In this document: positions 43,788 to 53,218 of the stretch, piece after piece
Numbering within the stretch: the stretch's first letter is position 1
Layout: each line of letters opens with the position of its first letter
NCBI RefSeq assembly: GCF_002943425.1
Contig: NZ_PTRA01000006.1
Coordinates: forward strand, 124,001-188,000
DNA length: 64,000 bases
Direction: 5' to 3'
From: Siphonobacter curvatus
GTDB taxonomy: Bacteria; Bacteroidota; Bacteroidia; Cytophagales; Spirosomataceae
Position numbers and translations under genes: made by a program
The notes under the pieces: generated by a model
Seen by the model: the letters and a program-made list of their open reading frames with translations, nothing else
Database searches by the model: none
Told to the model about the DNA's origin: nothing

Positions 43788-43819
43788 TTGCATTCGTCAG
43801 AAGTCAAGCCGTATCTTTG
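43788..43819 (+). promoter_or_regulatory. Promoter with almost no leader before the MBL gene
   Basis: TTG (43788-43790), a 21-base spacer and TATCTTTG (43812-43819) fit the consensus. The ATG of the MBL gene is at 43825, only 6 bases past the -7 box, so the mRNA should be leaderless or nearly so. Confidence 0.55.
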
Positions 43820-43824
43820 AGACT

Positions 43825-44619
43825 ATGTCTCTTTTTATTACGTCTTTAAATTCGGGTAGTAACGGCAATTGTTACTACGTAGGCAACGGGCAGGATGCGG
43901 TTTTGATCGATGTAGGGATATCCTGTCGGCAAATCGAATCCCGGTTGCGGCGGTTGAGCTTGTCGGTACATACCATCAAGGCCATTTTTATCTCGCACGA
44001 GCATACCGACCACATCAGCGGGACCACCAATTTTGCCCGTAAATATCAGCTGCCCGTCTACCTGACACCGAAGACCTTGCGATCGGCCCGATTGCTGGGC
44101 GAGGGCTTAGCTATTCGTTTTTTATCCAGTACCGATCCCGTATGGGTGGGCGATCTATGCGTGAAAGCGTTCCCTAAATTTCACGATGCCGCGGATCCCC
44201 ATAGTTTCATGGTTTCGTACGAAGGCACGCGGGTTGGGGTTTTCACGGATTTGGGACAGACCTGTACGGGCCTCATTGAACATTTCAGTCAGTGCCACGC
44301 CGCCTTTCTGGAAGCCAATTACGATGAAGCCATGCTGGAACAGGGACGTTATCCGTATTTTCTCAAACAGCGTATTCGGGGCGGTCATGGGCATTTGTCC
44401 AACCAGCAGGCACTGGATTTGCTGCGTACCCACAAGCCTGCGTACATGAGCCACGTTATTCTTTCGCACTTATCGAAGGAAAATAACTGCCCCATTCGGG
44501 CCCGAGAACTGTTCCTGCCGCACATGGATACGACTGAATTGGTGGTGGCTTCTCGTTTGCAGGAAACGCCCATTTATCACATCAAAGCTCGAGAAGTGGA
44601 GCAGCCTGTATTTTCTTAA
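43825..44619 (+). CDS. MBL-fold hydrolase, YycJ/WalJ-like
   Basis: A 264-residue cytoplasmic metallo-beta-lactamase-fold protein. The start SLNSGSNGNCYYV and the metal motif SHEHTDHISG match the YycJ/WalJ group, with further ligands in KFHDAADP (His) and FTDLGQT (Asp), and GHLSNQQALDLL near the C-terminus. Family members act on nucleic acids or coordinate DNA replication with cell-wall control. The last 38 bases overlap the end of the convergent DinB-like gene. Confidence 0.88.
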   Translation: MSLFITSLNSGSNGNCYYVGNGQDAVLIDVGISCRQIESRLRRLSLSVHTIKAIFISHEHTDHISGTTNFARKYQLPVYLTPKTLRSARLLGEGLAIRFLSSTDPVWVGDLCVKAFPKFHDAADPHSFMVSYEGTRVGVFTDLGQTCTGLIEHFSQCHAAFLEANYDEAMLEQGRYPYFLKQRIRGGHGHLSNQQALDLLRTHKPAYMSHVILSHLSKENNCPIRARELFLPHMDTTELVVASRLQETPIYHIKAREVEQPVFS

Positions 44620-45061
44620 TTAGTACAATCTGTCCTAGGTGGTAATGAGTATGCTCAATCATGCCCTGAATGTTCCGGTAATAACTGCCGTATTTTTCAT
44701 CGGCAAAGGCTTCCTCCAGCATAGAGTCGGGTAATGATTCGACCCGTTGAGCCATCGTTTCAACATCCGACCAGACTTTTGCCAACAGGTTTTCCCAATC
44801 TTCCTGCGATTGAATGGGCGGATGGTCAAAGCTGAACCGGTCACTCGCCTGCAGGGGTTGACCCTGCAATACCCGGAGCTGAGCCGCTACGTAGTAGTGA
44901 ATGTGGTAGGTAAGGGCGGCGATGGTGTTTAACGTCAAAACCTGGGCAGTAGCTTGCTGCCAGCTGAGGTTCGTAAGGTGTTCTTTCAGGCAAACCGTAG
45001 TCCAATTACCTCCGAAAAAAACATGGCGTAGATGCTGGGCGAGAGGAGTAGCTGTATTCAT
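44582..45061 (-). CDS. DinB-like four-helix-bundle protein
   Basis: A 159-residue protein with the DinB/DUF1572-type metal-site pattern: a histidine in ALTYHIHYYV, a conserved W in WSDVETMAQRV and a final HTHYHLGQIVLIKK. These histidines usually bind Ni or Zn. Members act as thiol-dependent transferases or stress proteins; the true reaction here is unknown. The 3' end overlaps the MBL gene by 38 bases tail to tail, so no terminator fits between the two. Confidence 0.75.
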   Translation of the reverse strand: MNTATPLAQHLRHVFFGGNWTTVCLKEHLTNLSWQQATAQVLTLNTIAALTYHIHYYVAAQLRVLQGQPLQASDRFSFDHPPIQSQEDWENLLAKVWSDVETMAQRVESLPDSMLEEAFADEKYGSYYRNIQGMIEHTHYHLGQIVLIKKIQAAPLLEL

Positions 45062-45199
45062 AAGGATTTAGAGATGATGTGATTTCTAAAGAGGGCCAAA
45101 AGATCAGTACTAAGCCAAAGGGTTAATCAACGGAGCGTATAGTTTAGCACGAAGTTTAAACCGATTAACTTGGAAACAATCTATTCAGCTACCGGAACC

Positions 45200-45571
45200 T
45201 ACCTACTGGAATTGAAGTCGCTTACGGCCGAGGCCTTGTGTGTACCCTCGTAATGGTCGGACTCAACTTCTTTACCTACGAAGCCGACGGAATGAGGCCC
45301 TTTGTGGCAATAGTCCTTTAGGTCATTCTTCTACGAACACTTAAAGGTTATTCGCAAAGGTCAGATCAATGATCCGAAACTGAACGTCCCTGTACAATTG
45401 TCGCAATTTATCGCCAAAAACAAAGGGAAAGCGGATGCTAAGCGGAAAGAATGATTCCTTGAAGCAGGCTTTACCGAAGCCGCCTTGATGGAATTAGTAA
45501 TCTGGATTACGGTTCGTACCTTCACCCATTATGCCTTTGCCCTAACAGTAATTTCGTTCGCCGAACCCTGA
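45200..45571 (+). pseudogene. Carboxymuconolactone-decarboxylase-like remnant
   Basis: From about 45340 to 45571 one frame reads KVIRKGQINDPKLNVPVQL and onward, an in-frame TGA, then FLEAGFTEAALMELVIWI and VRTFTHYAFALT. This fits the C-terminal part of AhpD/CMD-like proteins (FL-AGFT-AQVLEV--GVALKT-SNY-NH). The active CxxC part should be upstream but is not recognisable, and frames break. The gene is decayed. Apart from it and the hairpin after it, the 45062-45676 gap shows nothing. Confidence 0.5.
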
Positions 45572-45597
45572 ATAGTCATAGAATAGGCGTATGAGTG

Positions 45598-45628
45598 AAA
45601 GGTCCGTAGGAAGTGCCTACGGACCTTT
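45598..45628. terminator. Bidirectional intrinsic terminator
   Basis: AAAGGTCCGTAGG (45598-45610) pairs exactly with 45616-45628 around a 5-base loop and is flanked by T and A runs. It serves the minus-strand AKR gene and could also close the decayed gene on the plus strand. Confidence 0.8.
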
Positions 45629-45676
45629 TTGTAATAGTTAATGGAGGTATACCGCTAAACGTCCCAATAGCATGTC

Positions 45677-46675
45677 TTAACGTTCACCCACCCAATGCGG
45701 GTAAATCAGTGTTGGGGAGGTAAGGATAGTTAATTCTGCCAAATGTTCGTCTGATAAAGACCAGCCCACCGAATCTAGATTTTCGATCAATTGTGCTTCG
45801 TTTCTTGCCCCAATAATGATATTAGAAACGGTATCTTGCTGCAAGAGCCAATTGAGGGACACCTGTGAAATAGTTTTACCCGTTTCGGTAGCGATCCGTT
45901 CCAGCGTATCCACGACCGTATAGAGGTACTCGTCATCCACTGGCGGCGAGCCTATGGCTCCGCCCAACTGGATTCGTCCTTGGGCAATGGGTTGATTGCG
46001 TTTGATTTTTCCCGTCAGTCGGCCCCAGCCCAGTGGGCTCCATACCATCAAGCCCGTATGCTGGTCTTTGATCAAAGGCCTCAGCTCCTGCTCATAATCA
46101 CGTCCAATCAAGGAATAATATCCCTGATAGATTACATATTTTTCCAGATTGTATTTTTCCGAAACGGATAAGGATTTCATCAGTTGCCAGGCAGCGAAAT
46201 TGGAACACCCAATGTATCGGACTTTTCCACTAATCACCAGGTTATCCAAGGTCCGTAAGGTTTCTTCGAGTGGCGTTTGGCTGTCAAAACCGTGCATGAA
46301 ATACACATCAATATAGTCCGTACCTAAACGCTTTAAGCTGTCATGGACGGCATTTATGAGGTGAAAACGGGAGGAACCTTTATCGTTCAGGCCTTCACTC
46401 ATGGTGAACGAACCTTTCGTAGCCAGAATGGTTTTATGCCTTTTGCCCCGTATGGCTTGCCCTAGGATTTCTTCCGAAGCTCCCTGAGAGTACACATTGG
46501 CAGTATCAAAGAAATTTACGCCCCTTTCCATACTGATGTCAATCAATCGCGAAGCTTCTTTAACATCGGTCTGCCCCCATCGTCCGAAGAACTCATTGGT
46601 GCCGCCGAACGTCCCGGTGCCTAAACTTAAGACGGGTACGTTAAGTCCCGAATGACCTAATTTTCTGTATTCCAT
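45677..46675 (-). CDS. Aldo/keto reductase
   Basis: About 332 residues from the ATG of MEYRKLGHSGLNVPVLSLG at 46675, the usual AKR start; a longer frame upstream is not family-like. The catalytic Asp and Tyr lie in NFFDTANVYSQG, a Lys in KTILATKG and the His in VYFMHG, with a C-terminal NADPH-binding stretch NIIIGARNEAQL. It reduces aldehydes or ketones in the cytoplasm. It is divergent from the LysR gene, its likely regulator. Confidence 0.88.
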   Translation of the reverse strand: MEYRKLGHSGLNVPVLSLGTGTFGGTNEFFGRWGQTDVKEASRLIDISMERGVNFFDTANVYSQGASEEILGQAIRGKRHKTILATKGSFTMSEGLNDKGSSRFHLINAVHDSLKRLGTDYIDVYFMHGFDSQTPLEETLRTLDNLVISGKVRYIGCSNFAAWQLMKSLSVSEKYNLEKYVIYQGYYSLIGRDYEQELRPLIKDQHTGLMVWSPLGWGRLTGKIKRNQPIAQGRIQLGGAIGSPPVDDEYLYTVVDTLERIATETGKTISQVSLNWLLQQDTVSNIIIGARNEAQLIENLDSVGWSLSDEHLAELTILTSPTLIYPHWVGER

Positions 46676-46805
46676 TTTAATTGATTTTGTTGTAAATGAT
46701 GGGAACCATGACCGATTTTTCCAGTACATCTTTTCCCAGGGATACTCGTTAAAAATGGTAGCATCTTTAGGAGATCCGAGGACAAATTTCAGAAGCATTT
46801 ATGTA

Positions 46806-46834
46806 TTGATAAAATAACTTAAATGATACATTTG
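46806..46834 (+). promoter_or_regulatory. Promoter of the LysR gene with an overlapping palindrome
   Basis: TTG (46806-46808), an 18-base spacer and TACATTTG (46827-46834). The -7 box lies inside GATACA-TT-TGTATC (46825-46838), a dyad that could bind the LysR protein for autoregulation. The AKR start is 130 bases away on the other strand. Confidence 0.55.
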
Positions 46835-46853
46835 TATCAGAAATATAATAGTT

Positions 46854-47759
46854 ATGCAATGGAATTTGGAATGGCTTAGAACCTTTAGAGCCATCTACGA
46901 GAAGGGTACTTTATCGGCCGCAGCCCAAGAGTTGTTCATATCACAACCGGGGGTAAGTCTACACCTCAATTCGCTGGAAGCGTATGCGGGGTACAAACTT
47001 TTTGATCGTTCGCCGCGAAAAATGGTACCTACCGAAAAAGGTAAAATCCTGTATAATTTCATCCTTGAACCGCTACAAAAACTGGAGAGTGCCGAGCAGC
47101 ATTTTCACCGACGATCGCAGTCCGAACGGATCACTATCAGTGTAGGGATGTGTTTCGAAACGTTTCAGTATACCTTGGAAGAACATGTAGCGAGTCTACC
47201 CTTTAATCTGATTATCAAGTTCGGTTTGTACCCACAAATGCAGGCAGATTTAGACAACGGTTTACTGGACATGATCGTCACCTCTCAAAAGGGTAATCAA
47301 CAAAACCTGGTTTACGAACCGTTCTCTAAAGAAAGAATTGTACTCATTGCGGGGAGCAAAACCGATATATCTACACTCGCATGCTTATTAGAAGAAGGCA
47401 ATACGACAGAAACAAAGGAATTTTTGAAGCAACAGTTGTGGTACAGTACGGCCGGCGATATGGAACACCTGAGAAATTTCTGGTCGAAAAATTTTAGCGA
47501 ACATCCCGACTTCAGTCCTAATTATATCGTACCTAATATCAGTTCCATTATCCGTTGTTTGAGTGACAACGAGGGTTTTTCCATCGTGCCGGACTTTCTT
47601 TGTCGGGAGGCACTGGATGCGGGAAAGATTAAACTAATCTGGCAAGGAAACCAACCCTGGGAAAACACGCTCTACTTCGGTACCCGTAAGAAAACCATGC
47701 ATCAACAAGAGCTAGATCAACTCAAAAAGCTATTTGAAAAAAAGTGGGAAAGAGTATAG
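46854..47759 (+). CDS. LysR-family transcriptional regulator
   Basis: A 301-residue protein with the N-terminal LysR winged HTH (LEWLRTFRAIYEKGTLSAAAQELFISQPGVSLHLNSLE) and a C-terminal periplasmic-binding-protein-like effector domain. It is divergent from the aldo/keto reductase gene, a classic LysR layout, and probably controls it in response to an aldehyde or related metabolite. The 561-base gap after it (47760-48320) holds no gene or repeat that I can support. Confidence 0.88.
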   Translation: MQWNLEWLRTFRAIYEKGTLSAAAQELFISQPGVSLHLNSLEAYAGYKLFDRSPRKMVPTEKGKILYNFILEPLQKLESAEQHFHRRSQSERITISVGMCFETFQYTLEEHVASLPFNLIIKFGLYPQMQADLDNGLLDMIVTSQKGNQQNLVYEPFSKERIVLIAGSKTDISTLACLLEEGNTTETKEFLKQQLWYSTAGDMEHLRNFWSKNFSEHPDFSPNYIVPNISSIIRCLSDNEGFSIVPDFLCREALDAGKIKLIWQGNQPWENTLYFGTRKKTMHQQELDQLKKLFEKKWERV

Positions 47760-48320
47760 AGGTTTTCCCTGAAGTTCACAGAGGTTATTAATCTGGGGTG
47801 ACGTTTCTGGTTCAAAGGTATGCTCAGCCCTTTCTTCAATACCTTTTTGTGAAACGTTCGATCACGTTCCGAAAAGAATTTAATAGCCTCCTGTACTTAG
47901 AACTAGCACGTACAGTATGTTGACTATTTCCTGCTTGAGTAGTACTAAGAGGTTATTCCATGATACTAGCACGGACTTTCCTATACGCCTTTTGCCGGAG
48001 TACCACGGTTAAAACGAAGACAGGTCGTATCTATTCCTGTAAATAAATTACTTACTGAATGTAAGAAAAGCAAAACAATGGCGGAGTTGGGTGGTTAGTA
48101 AGATTAATAAGGGCCAATAAATCCTGAATGAACCCAAGAACAGGTCATTATAAAATCAGTGTTTTGGGGTTGCTTTGATTACCACCTAAGTCCGCCGCCT
48201 TTTCTGCTATCCGTACTTTTCTTTGATCGGTACACTCGTATTCAGTTCCATTCCGTACGCTTTCCAATTCGATAACTATATACCCTATTATTCCGCCGAA
48301 GGGTTGTTCAATTAAGCTCT

Positions 48321-49586
48321 ATGAACTTACCCAGCGATGGTCTGTCTACCGTTGTAGTCCCGCCGAGTCGATTTTACGCCTTAGATGCAAGCCGGGCTGT
48401 GGCCTTGTTGTTAGGCATCTTTTATCACGGCATTGAACCGTTTATTCAGTATAAACCGGGAAATGCCTACTTCACCCACGATAACACCAGTAGTTCGCTA
48501 CTTGATTTTGTGTTTTTTACGCTGCATGCTTTTCGAATGCACGCATTCTTTCTGATTGCGGGCTTTTTCGCTCATCAGCTCTATCACAAACGCGGAGTAG
48601 CTGGTTTTGTGGAGCATCGGTTCAAACGCGTAATCTTGCCATTGGTACTCTTTTGGCCGCCGCTACACCTCATCTTTCGGGCCTTACGCATTTGGGGCCG
48701 CCAGCGATTGAAAGATTTCTCCGAAACACCGGGGCAGCAGGCGGTTTCTCCCTGGCTTACGTCCTGGAATGAATTCTGGAGTGGACAATGGTTCAATCCC
48801 GAGGGATTACTTATGCCGCTCTACCACCTTTGGTTTCTGTATTACCTGGTTTTATTCTGCGGTACGGCCCTTTTGGTTCGTCCACTGCTGGTTACGGTGT
48901 TGAAATCAATGGGTAAGTTTCTTCCCCGATTCGATTCATTTTTCCGCCAGCTCATGTACAAACCCTGGGCCGCCTGGGTGGTTGGGCTGGTGGTGGCAGT
49001 CGCCATGCTGCGAATGAATCAGCTTTTTGGCGTGGATACGCCTAACAATAATCTGATACCCAATACCCGTCCCTTTTTGGTGTACAGCCTTTTTTTCGGA
49101 CTGGGTTGGTTGTTACGGCGACAAAGCGAAGTACTACCGCAACTCAAAACGCATCGGCACGTAACGCTGTTTTTCAGCGGGTGCTTACTGGCCGGCGTTT
49201 ACGTATATTTTTTATCGCAATCCGGCCGGGCTTGGGCTGATGCCAGCTCAGCCTTGCTTAGTGACCATGTCTACAAAGCCTGTTACGGGTTGGCCTCTAC
49301 GGGTCTGGTTTTTGCGTTTTTAGGATACATGTTGCACTTCTTCTCCCGACCTAACGCTACGTTTCGCTATTTGGCTGATGCTTCGTACTGGATGTATCTG
49401 GCCCATTTTCCGCTGGTGGTGGTGCTACAAATTCTGGTTAGTGCCCAACCCTGGCCTTGGCTGCTAAAAGTAACCGTCATTTTTGGGGTTTCGATCGTTA
49501 CCCTATTGTTGAGCTATCACTATCTGGTTCGTGATCGTTGGCTCGGTACGCTTCTTAATGGCAAAGCCGTGCGAAAGGTTAATTAA
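48321..49586 (+). CDS. Acyltransferase family membrane protein, OpgC/MdoC-like
   Basis: A 421-residue protein with about ten hydrophobic helices. The start RFYALDASRAVALLLGIFYHGI has the Arg-His pattern of the acyltransferase-3 family, followed by AFFLIAGFFAHQLYHKRG and the mid-protein MPLYHLWFLYYLVLF, which is typical of glucan succinyltransferase OpgC. Such enzymes O-acylate glucans or polysaccharides at the inner membrane. The acceptor here is unknown. It is followed by the GH127 gene after 104 bases. Confidence 0.8.
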   Translation: MNLPSDGLSTVVVPPSRFYALDASRAVALLLGIFYHGIEPFIQYKPGNAYFTHDNTSSSLLDFVFFTLHAFRMHAFFLIAGFFAHQLYHKRGVAGFVEHRFKRVILPLVLFWPPLHLIFRALRIWGRQRLKDFSETPGQQAVSPWLTSWNEFWSGQWFNPEGLLMPLYHLWFLYYLVLFCGTALLVRPLLVTVLKSMGKFLPRFDSFFRQLMYKPWAAWVVGLVVAVAMLRMNQLFGVDTPNNNLIPNTRPFLVYSLFFGLGWLLRRQSEVLPQLKTHRHVTLFFSGCLLAGVYVYFLSQSGRAWADASSALLSDHVYKACYGLASTGLVFAFLGYMLHFFSRPNATFRYLADASYWMYLAHFPLVVVLQILVSAQPWPWLLKVTVIFGVSIVTLLLSYHYLVRDRWLGTLLNGKAVRKVN

Positions 49587-49690
49587 TAACTGGTATGTAA
49601 AAGGATTAAACAAAGAAGTTTTAGTATTTTTGATAAATGTGTTAAATTGACGCAATTTTAAAACAAGACCTCTTTAATTACTTACCTGAC

Positions 49691-52057
49691 ATGAATCGGT
49701 TTCGTACAGGACTACTTATTGGTACGTTATGCACCCAGGCTTTACTCGGTTTCGCTCAGGAACCGGTAAAGTCTTTTCCACTCCGTGAGGTACGACTGCT
49801 CCCCGGAGCATTTAAAGAAGCGGAGCAAACGGATCTCCAGTACATCATGGCGATGGATCCGGACCGTTTGCTGGCTCCGTATCGGAGAGAAGCGGGCCTA
49901 CCCTCCAAAGTAGCCAGTTACGGGAATTGGGAAAATACCGGGCTGGACGGGCACATGGGTGGGCATTACCTGACGGCTTTGTCACTCATGGCCGCTTCTA
50001 CGGGTGATAAGCGAGTGCAAGACCGACTTACCTATATGGTCGCCGAGCTAAAACGTTGTCAGGATCAATTGGGAACCGGTTATGTCGGGGGCGTACCGGG
50101 CGGCGTTGCCATCTGGAAGGACATTGCCCAGGGAAAAATTGATGCAGGAACTTTTAGTCTGAATTCGAAATGGGTGCCCCTTTATAACATCCATAAAACC
50201 TTCGCTGGTTTGCGGGATGCGTATCTGGTGGCGGGCAATGAGCAGGCCAAAACGATGCTGATCCGATTGGCCGACTGGATGATTCAGCTTTCCGCAGGAT
50301 TAAGCGACGAGCAAATCCAGAATATGTTACGCTCCGAGCACGGTGGATTGAATGAGGTATTTGCGGATGTATCCTTCATTACGGGAGATAAGAAATACCT
50401 CGAACTGGCTCGCCGTTACTCGCACCGCGTTATTCTGGATCCACTGGTTGAGCAACTGGATCGGCTAAATGGTTTACACGCCAATACGCAGATTCCCAAG
50501 GTTATAGGGTTTGAACGCATTGCCGAGCTTAGTGGGGATAGTGCGTACCATCGGGCTGCCCGTTTTTTCTGGGAAACCGTTGTCAAGCAACGTACGGTAG
50601 CCATTGGGGGAAATAGTGTGAGTGAACACTTCAATCCCGCCAACAATTTCAGTTCGATGATTAGCCGCGTGGAGGGGCCAGAAACCTGTAATACGTACAA
50701 CATGCTTAAATTGACCAAGCAGTTATACGAAGCGGAGGGAAAAGCCAGCTACCTGGATTATTACGAACGTGCTTTGTACAACCACATCCTCTCGACACAA
50801 CGGCCGGGTACGGGTGGGTTTGTGTACTTCACGCCCATGCGGCCCCGTCATTATCGCGTGTACTCGCAGGTACCGCAGGGGATGTGGTGTTGCGTGGGTT
50901 CGGGATTGGAAAATCATGGGAAATACGGTGAAATGATTTATGCTCACCGGGGTAATGATCTGTACGTCAACTTATTCATTCCTTCGCAGTTGAATTGGAA
51001 AGAGCAAGGAGTGATGTTAACTCAACAAACGAAGTTTCCGGATCAGGAAAGTACCCGGCTGACGCTAACAACGACGCAACCCCGGAAATTTACGCTGAAC
51101 CTACGGTATCCGTCCTGGGTAGCGGCTGGAGCTTTGAGCCTAAAAATCAATGGAAAGAAGACGGATGTATCGGCTCAACCAGGGTCGTACATTGCTCTGG
51201 AGCGTACTTGGAAGAAAGGGGATCAAATCGAGATTACCCTTACCATGCAAACGACTACCGAAGCCTTACCGGATGGTTCAAATTACGTGGCTTTCCTGCG
51301 GGGACCAATCGTACTGGCGGCTAAAACGGATACCACCGATCTGAATGGCTTGCTGGCTGATGATAGTCGGATGGGACACATCGCAGCCGGGAAAACGTAT
51401 CCGCTTCAGCAAATGCCCCTGCTGGTGAGTACCGAATCGCGGATTGAAAAATACCTGAAACCCGTACCAGGCAAATCGCTTACCTACACGGCCTCTGAAT
51501 TACTGTATCCGGCCAAGTATCGGACGCTGGAGCTTATTCCTTTTTATCGGCTCCATGACGCCCGCTACGTAATTTACTGGCAAAAACAAAGTCCGGAAGG
51601 CTTACAGAAAATGCAGGAAGAGTTGGCCCGGCAGGAGGCAGTAGCTCAGCAGTTAGCCGCGATAACGCTGGATGTTGTCTATGCGGGCGAACAGCAACCC
51701 GAATCGGATCATTTTGTCAAGAGCGAAAAAAGCAATACGGGGCAAAATCAGGACCGTCACTGGCGGGATGCCCGAGGCTGGTTTAGTTATCAGCTCAAAA
51801 ACCCGAATCAGCAGGCGGATCGTATACAGGTGACGTATTGGGGTAAGGACCGAAACCGAAAGTTCAAAATTCTCTTAAACGATCAACCTTTGGCTACTGT
51901 TGAGCAGGATGGTCAGAAAGGCGAAGCGTTTTATACGGAAGAATACGCCATTCCGGCCTCTCAAAATGCTCAGGCAGGACCGCTAACGGTCAAGTTTCTC
52001 GCGGAGCCGGGTTCGGCGACGGGGGGAATTTATGAGGTGCGGCTGCTAAAGAAATAA
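49691..52057 (+). CDS. GH127 beta-L-arabinofuranosidase-like glycoside hydrolase
   Basis: A 788-residue exported protein (signal ending ALLGFAQ). The GH127 zinc-thiolate site is complete: EGPETC (Glu331 and Cys333) and WCCVGSG (Cys400 and Cys401), equal to the Glu-x-Cys and Cys-Cys pairs of HypBA1, where the first Cys of the pair is the nucleophile. The enzyme should release beta-L-arabinofuranose or a related sugar from plant glycans or glycoproteins. An extra C-terminal region after about residue 620 is beta-rich. A TATTTTTG box lies at 49625-49632. Confidence 0.88.
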   Translation: MNRFRTGLLIGTLCTQALLGFAQEPVKSFPLREVRLLPGAFKEAEQTDLQYIMAMDPDRLLAPYRREAGLPSKVASYGNWENTGLDGHMGGHYLTALSLMAASTGDKRVQDRLTYMVAELKRCQDQLGTGYVGGVPGGVAIWKDIAQGKIDAGTFSLNSKWVPLYNIHKTFAGLRDAYLVAGNEQAKTMLIRLADWMIQLSAGLSDEQIQNMLRSEHGGLNEVFADVSFITGDKKYLELARRYSHRVILDPLVEQLDRLNGLHANTQIPKVIGFERIAELSGDSAYHRAARFFWETVVKQRTVAIGGNSVSEHFNPANNFSSMISRVEGPETCNTYNMLKLTKQLYEAEGKASYLDYYERALYNHILSTQRPGTGGFVYFTPMRPRHYRVYSQVPQGMWCCVGSGLENHGKYGEMIYAHRGNDLYVNLFIPSQLNWKEQGVMLTQQTKFPDQESTRLTLTTTQPRKFTLNLRYPSWVAAGALSLKINGKKTDVSAQPGSYIALERTWKKGDQIEITLTMQTTTEALPDGSNYVAFLRGPIVLAAKTDTTDLNGLLADDSRMGHIAAGKTYPLQQMPLLVSTESRIEKYLKPVPGKSLTYTASELLYPAKYRTLELIPFYRLHDARYVIYWQKQSPEGLQKMQEELARQEAVAQQLAAITLDVVYAGEQQPESDHFVKSEKSNTGQNQDRHWRDARGWFSYQLKNPNQQADRIQVTYWGKDRNRKFKILLNDQPLATVEQDGQKGEAFYTEEYAIPASQNAQAGPLTVKFLAEPGSATGGIYEVRLLKK

Positions 52058-52088
52058 AACCTGGGGGTGAATGAAAACCCAAGTTAGG

Positions 52089-52148
52089 AAACTAGTCGAG
52101 CCTACGGCTTTTATACATGCGTGTAAGATCCGTAGGCTCGACTAGTTT
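52089..52148. terminator. Bidirectional intrinsic terminator
   Basis: A 19-bp perfect stem (52089-52107 and 52130-52148) with a 22-base loop, the stem beginning AAACTAGTCGAGCC and ending in TTT. It lies between the convergent GH127 and FMN-reductase genes. Confidence 0.85.
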
Positions 52149-52187
52149 TAGTAAGGTCGGATTTTAATCCTGCCCTGCTAGGAATGT

Positions 52188-52751
52188 TTAAGCCCGTAAG
52201 GTCTGCAACGCTTTCGTCCAGCGGGCCAACTCTTTGAACATCGCATCCGCCGCTCTTTCGGAGCTATCGGTAGGCTGGAAATTCATCTCATCGTCAAATA
52301 GCTTATTGAAAAACGTCAGGGCTACGCTCTCCACGAGCGGTACCATTTTCAGCGTCGTGAGTACTTGCTTAAGCACTTGAGCCGCCCGTAGTCCGCCCGA
52401 TTGACCGCCGTAACTGACAATGCCCACGGGCTTGTAGGCCCATTCGTGATAGACGTAATCCAGAGCATTTTTTAGGGGAGCCGTAATACTGAAGTTATAC
52501 TCGGCGGTAACAATTATGAAGGCATCCGCTTCATCAATCTTCGCACTCCACTGCTTGGTGTGTTCGTGTTCGTACTGACGCATGGCAGGATGGGCGGGTT
52601 CGTCCATCAAGGGAAGATGGATTTCACCCAAATCCAGTATTTCCACCGAGAAATCAGGATGGCGTTGGGCTACGGAAGCTACCCAGTCAGCAATGCTAGG
52701 TCCTTTACGACCCGGACGAGTAGTGGAGGTAATGATTTTGAGCGTATACAT
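52188..52751 (-). CDS. NADPH-dependent FMN reductase
   Basis: 187 residues from the ATG of MYTLKIITSTTRPGRKGPS at 52751; a longer upstream frame is not family-like. The flavodoxin-like fold shows the STTRPGRKG phosphate loop, the EYNFS segment (VTAEYNFSITAPLKNALDY) that contacts FMN and SYGGQSGGLRAAQ. It reduces flavins or quinones with NADPH in the cytoplasm. The region 52752-53042 upstream shows no other gene. Confidence 0.88.
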   Translation of the reverse strand: MYTLKIITSTTRPGRKGPSIADWVASVAQRHPDFSVEILDLGEIHLPLMDEPAHPAMRQYEHEHTKQWSAKIDEADAFIIVTAEYNFSITAPLKNALDYVYHEWAYKPVGIVSYGGQSGGLRAAQVLKQVLTTLKMVPLVESVALTFFNKLFDDEMNFQPTDSSERAADAMFKELARWTKALQTLRA

Positions 52752-53042
52752 CGATAATAAAAAGGGTTTACGGTGGCCAGCGGGTACTGACTCGGAAGTG
52801 AAGAAAAAGCAATCGTATGAAAAACGGAAACCCAAGCATTAAGTTTATCTAATTCCATGAAATCAATCAATACAGTTTCTCAAAGCACTAATAGAACTGT
52901 AAAAATTTATGAAATTCTGGATCAAATTAATGCATTCAGAATCAATGGATTTTGAAGATATGAGCTAATAAGGCCTCTCATTTTTTTAAGAAATCACTCG
53001 CGTATTGATCAAAGTACGAAAAGGTTTTACTTACTTGCGGCC

Positions 53043-53070
53043 ATTAATCTATAAAATCTATAGACTTAAT
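53043..53070 (+). promoter_or_regulatory. Palindromic operator-like site, copy 2
   Basis: TCTATAAAATCTATAGA (53048-53064) with flanking ATTA and CTTA. The stretch of about 27 bases matches the site upstream of the TlpA operon (24389-24415, minus strand) at all but about three positions and in the same orientation to the gene. It lies 20 bases before the Cys-rich short ORF. Confidence 0.6.
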
Positions 53071-53090
53071 AAATAGTCAAATCTTCCCTG

Positions 53091-53153
53091 ATGAACAAAT
53101 CTGATTCGCTGATGACTTCTAAATGTTGTATCTGTTGCCCAATGCTTGGGTAG
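53091..53153 (+). CDS. Cysteine-rich leader ORF upstream of the second SusC gene
   Basis: Twenty codons from the ATG at 53091, or thirteen from the ATG at 53112 (MTSKCCICCPMLG), ending in TAG. It holds four Cys codons in a cluster of five (TGT TGT ATC TGT TGC) and stops 65 bases before the SusC ATG. Together with the poly-Cys ORF at 24174-24209 it suggests cysteine-responsive attenuation (inference). No other function is visible. Confidence 0.55.
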   Translation: MNKSDSLMTSKCCICCPMLG

Positions 53154-53218
53154 GTCTTGAGCCTGTTAAGTTTTCCCTGTACTCCCCCGATTCTTTCAAA
53201 CCATCAAATTCTTCGTGT

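Noticed and set aside
47760-48320. Possible transposase remnant on the minus strand of the gap after the LysR gene
   Set aside because: Only a few suggestive codons, with several stops and no family pattern.
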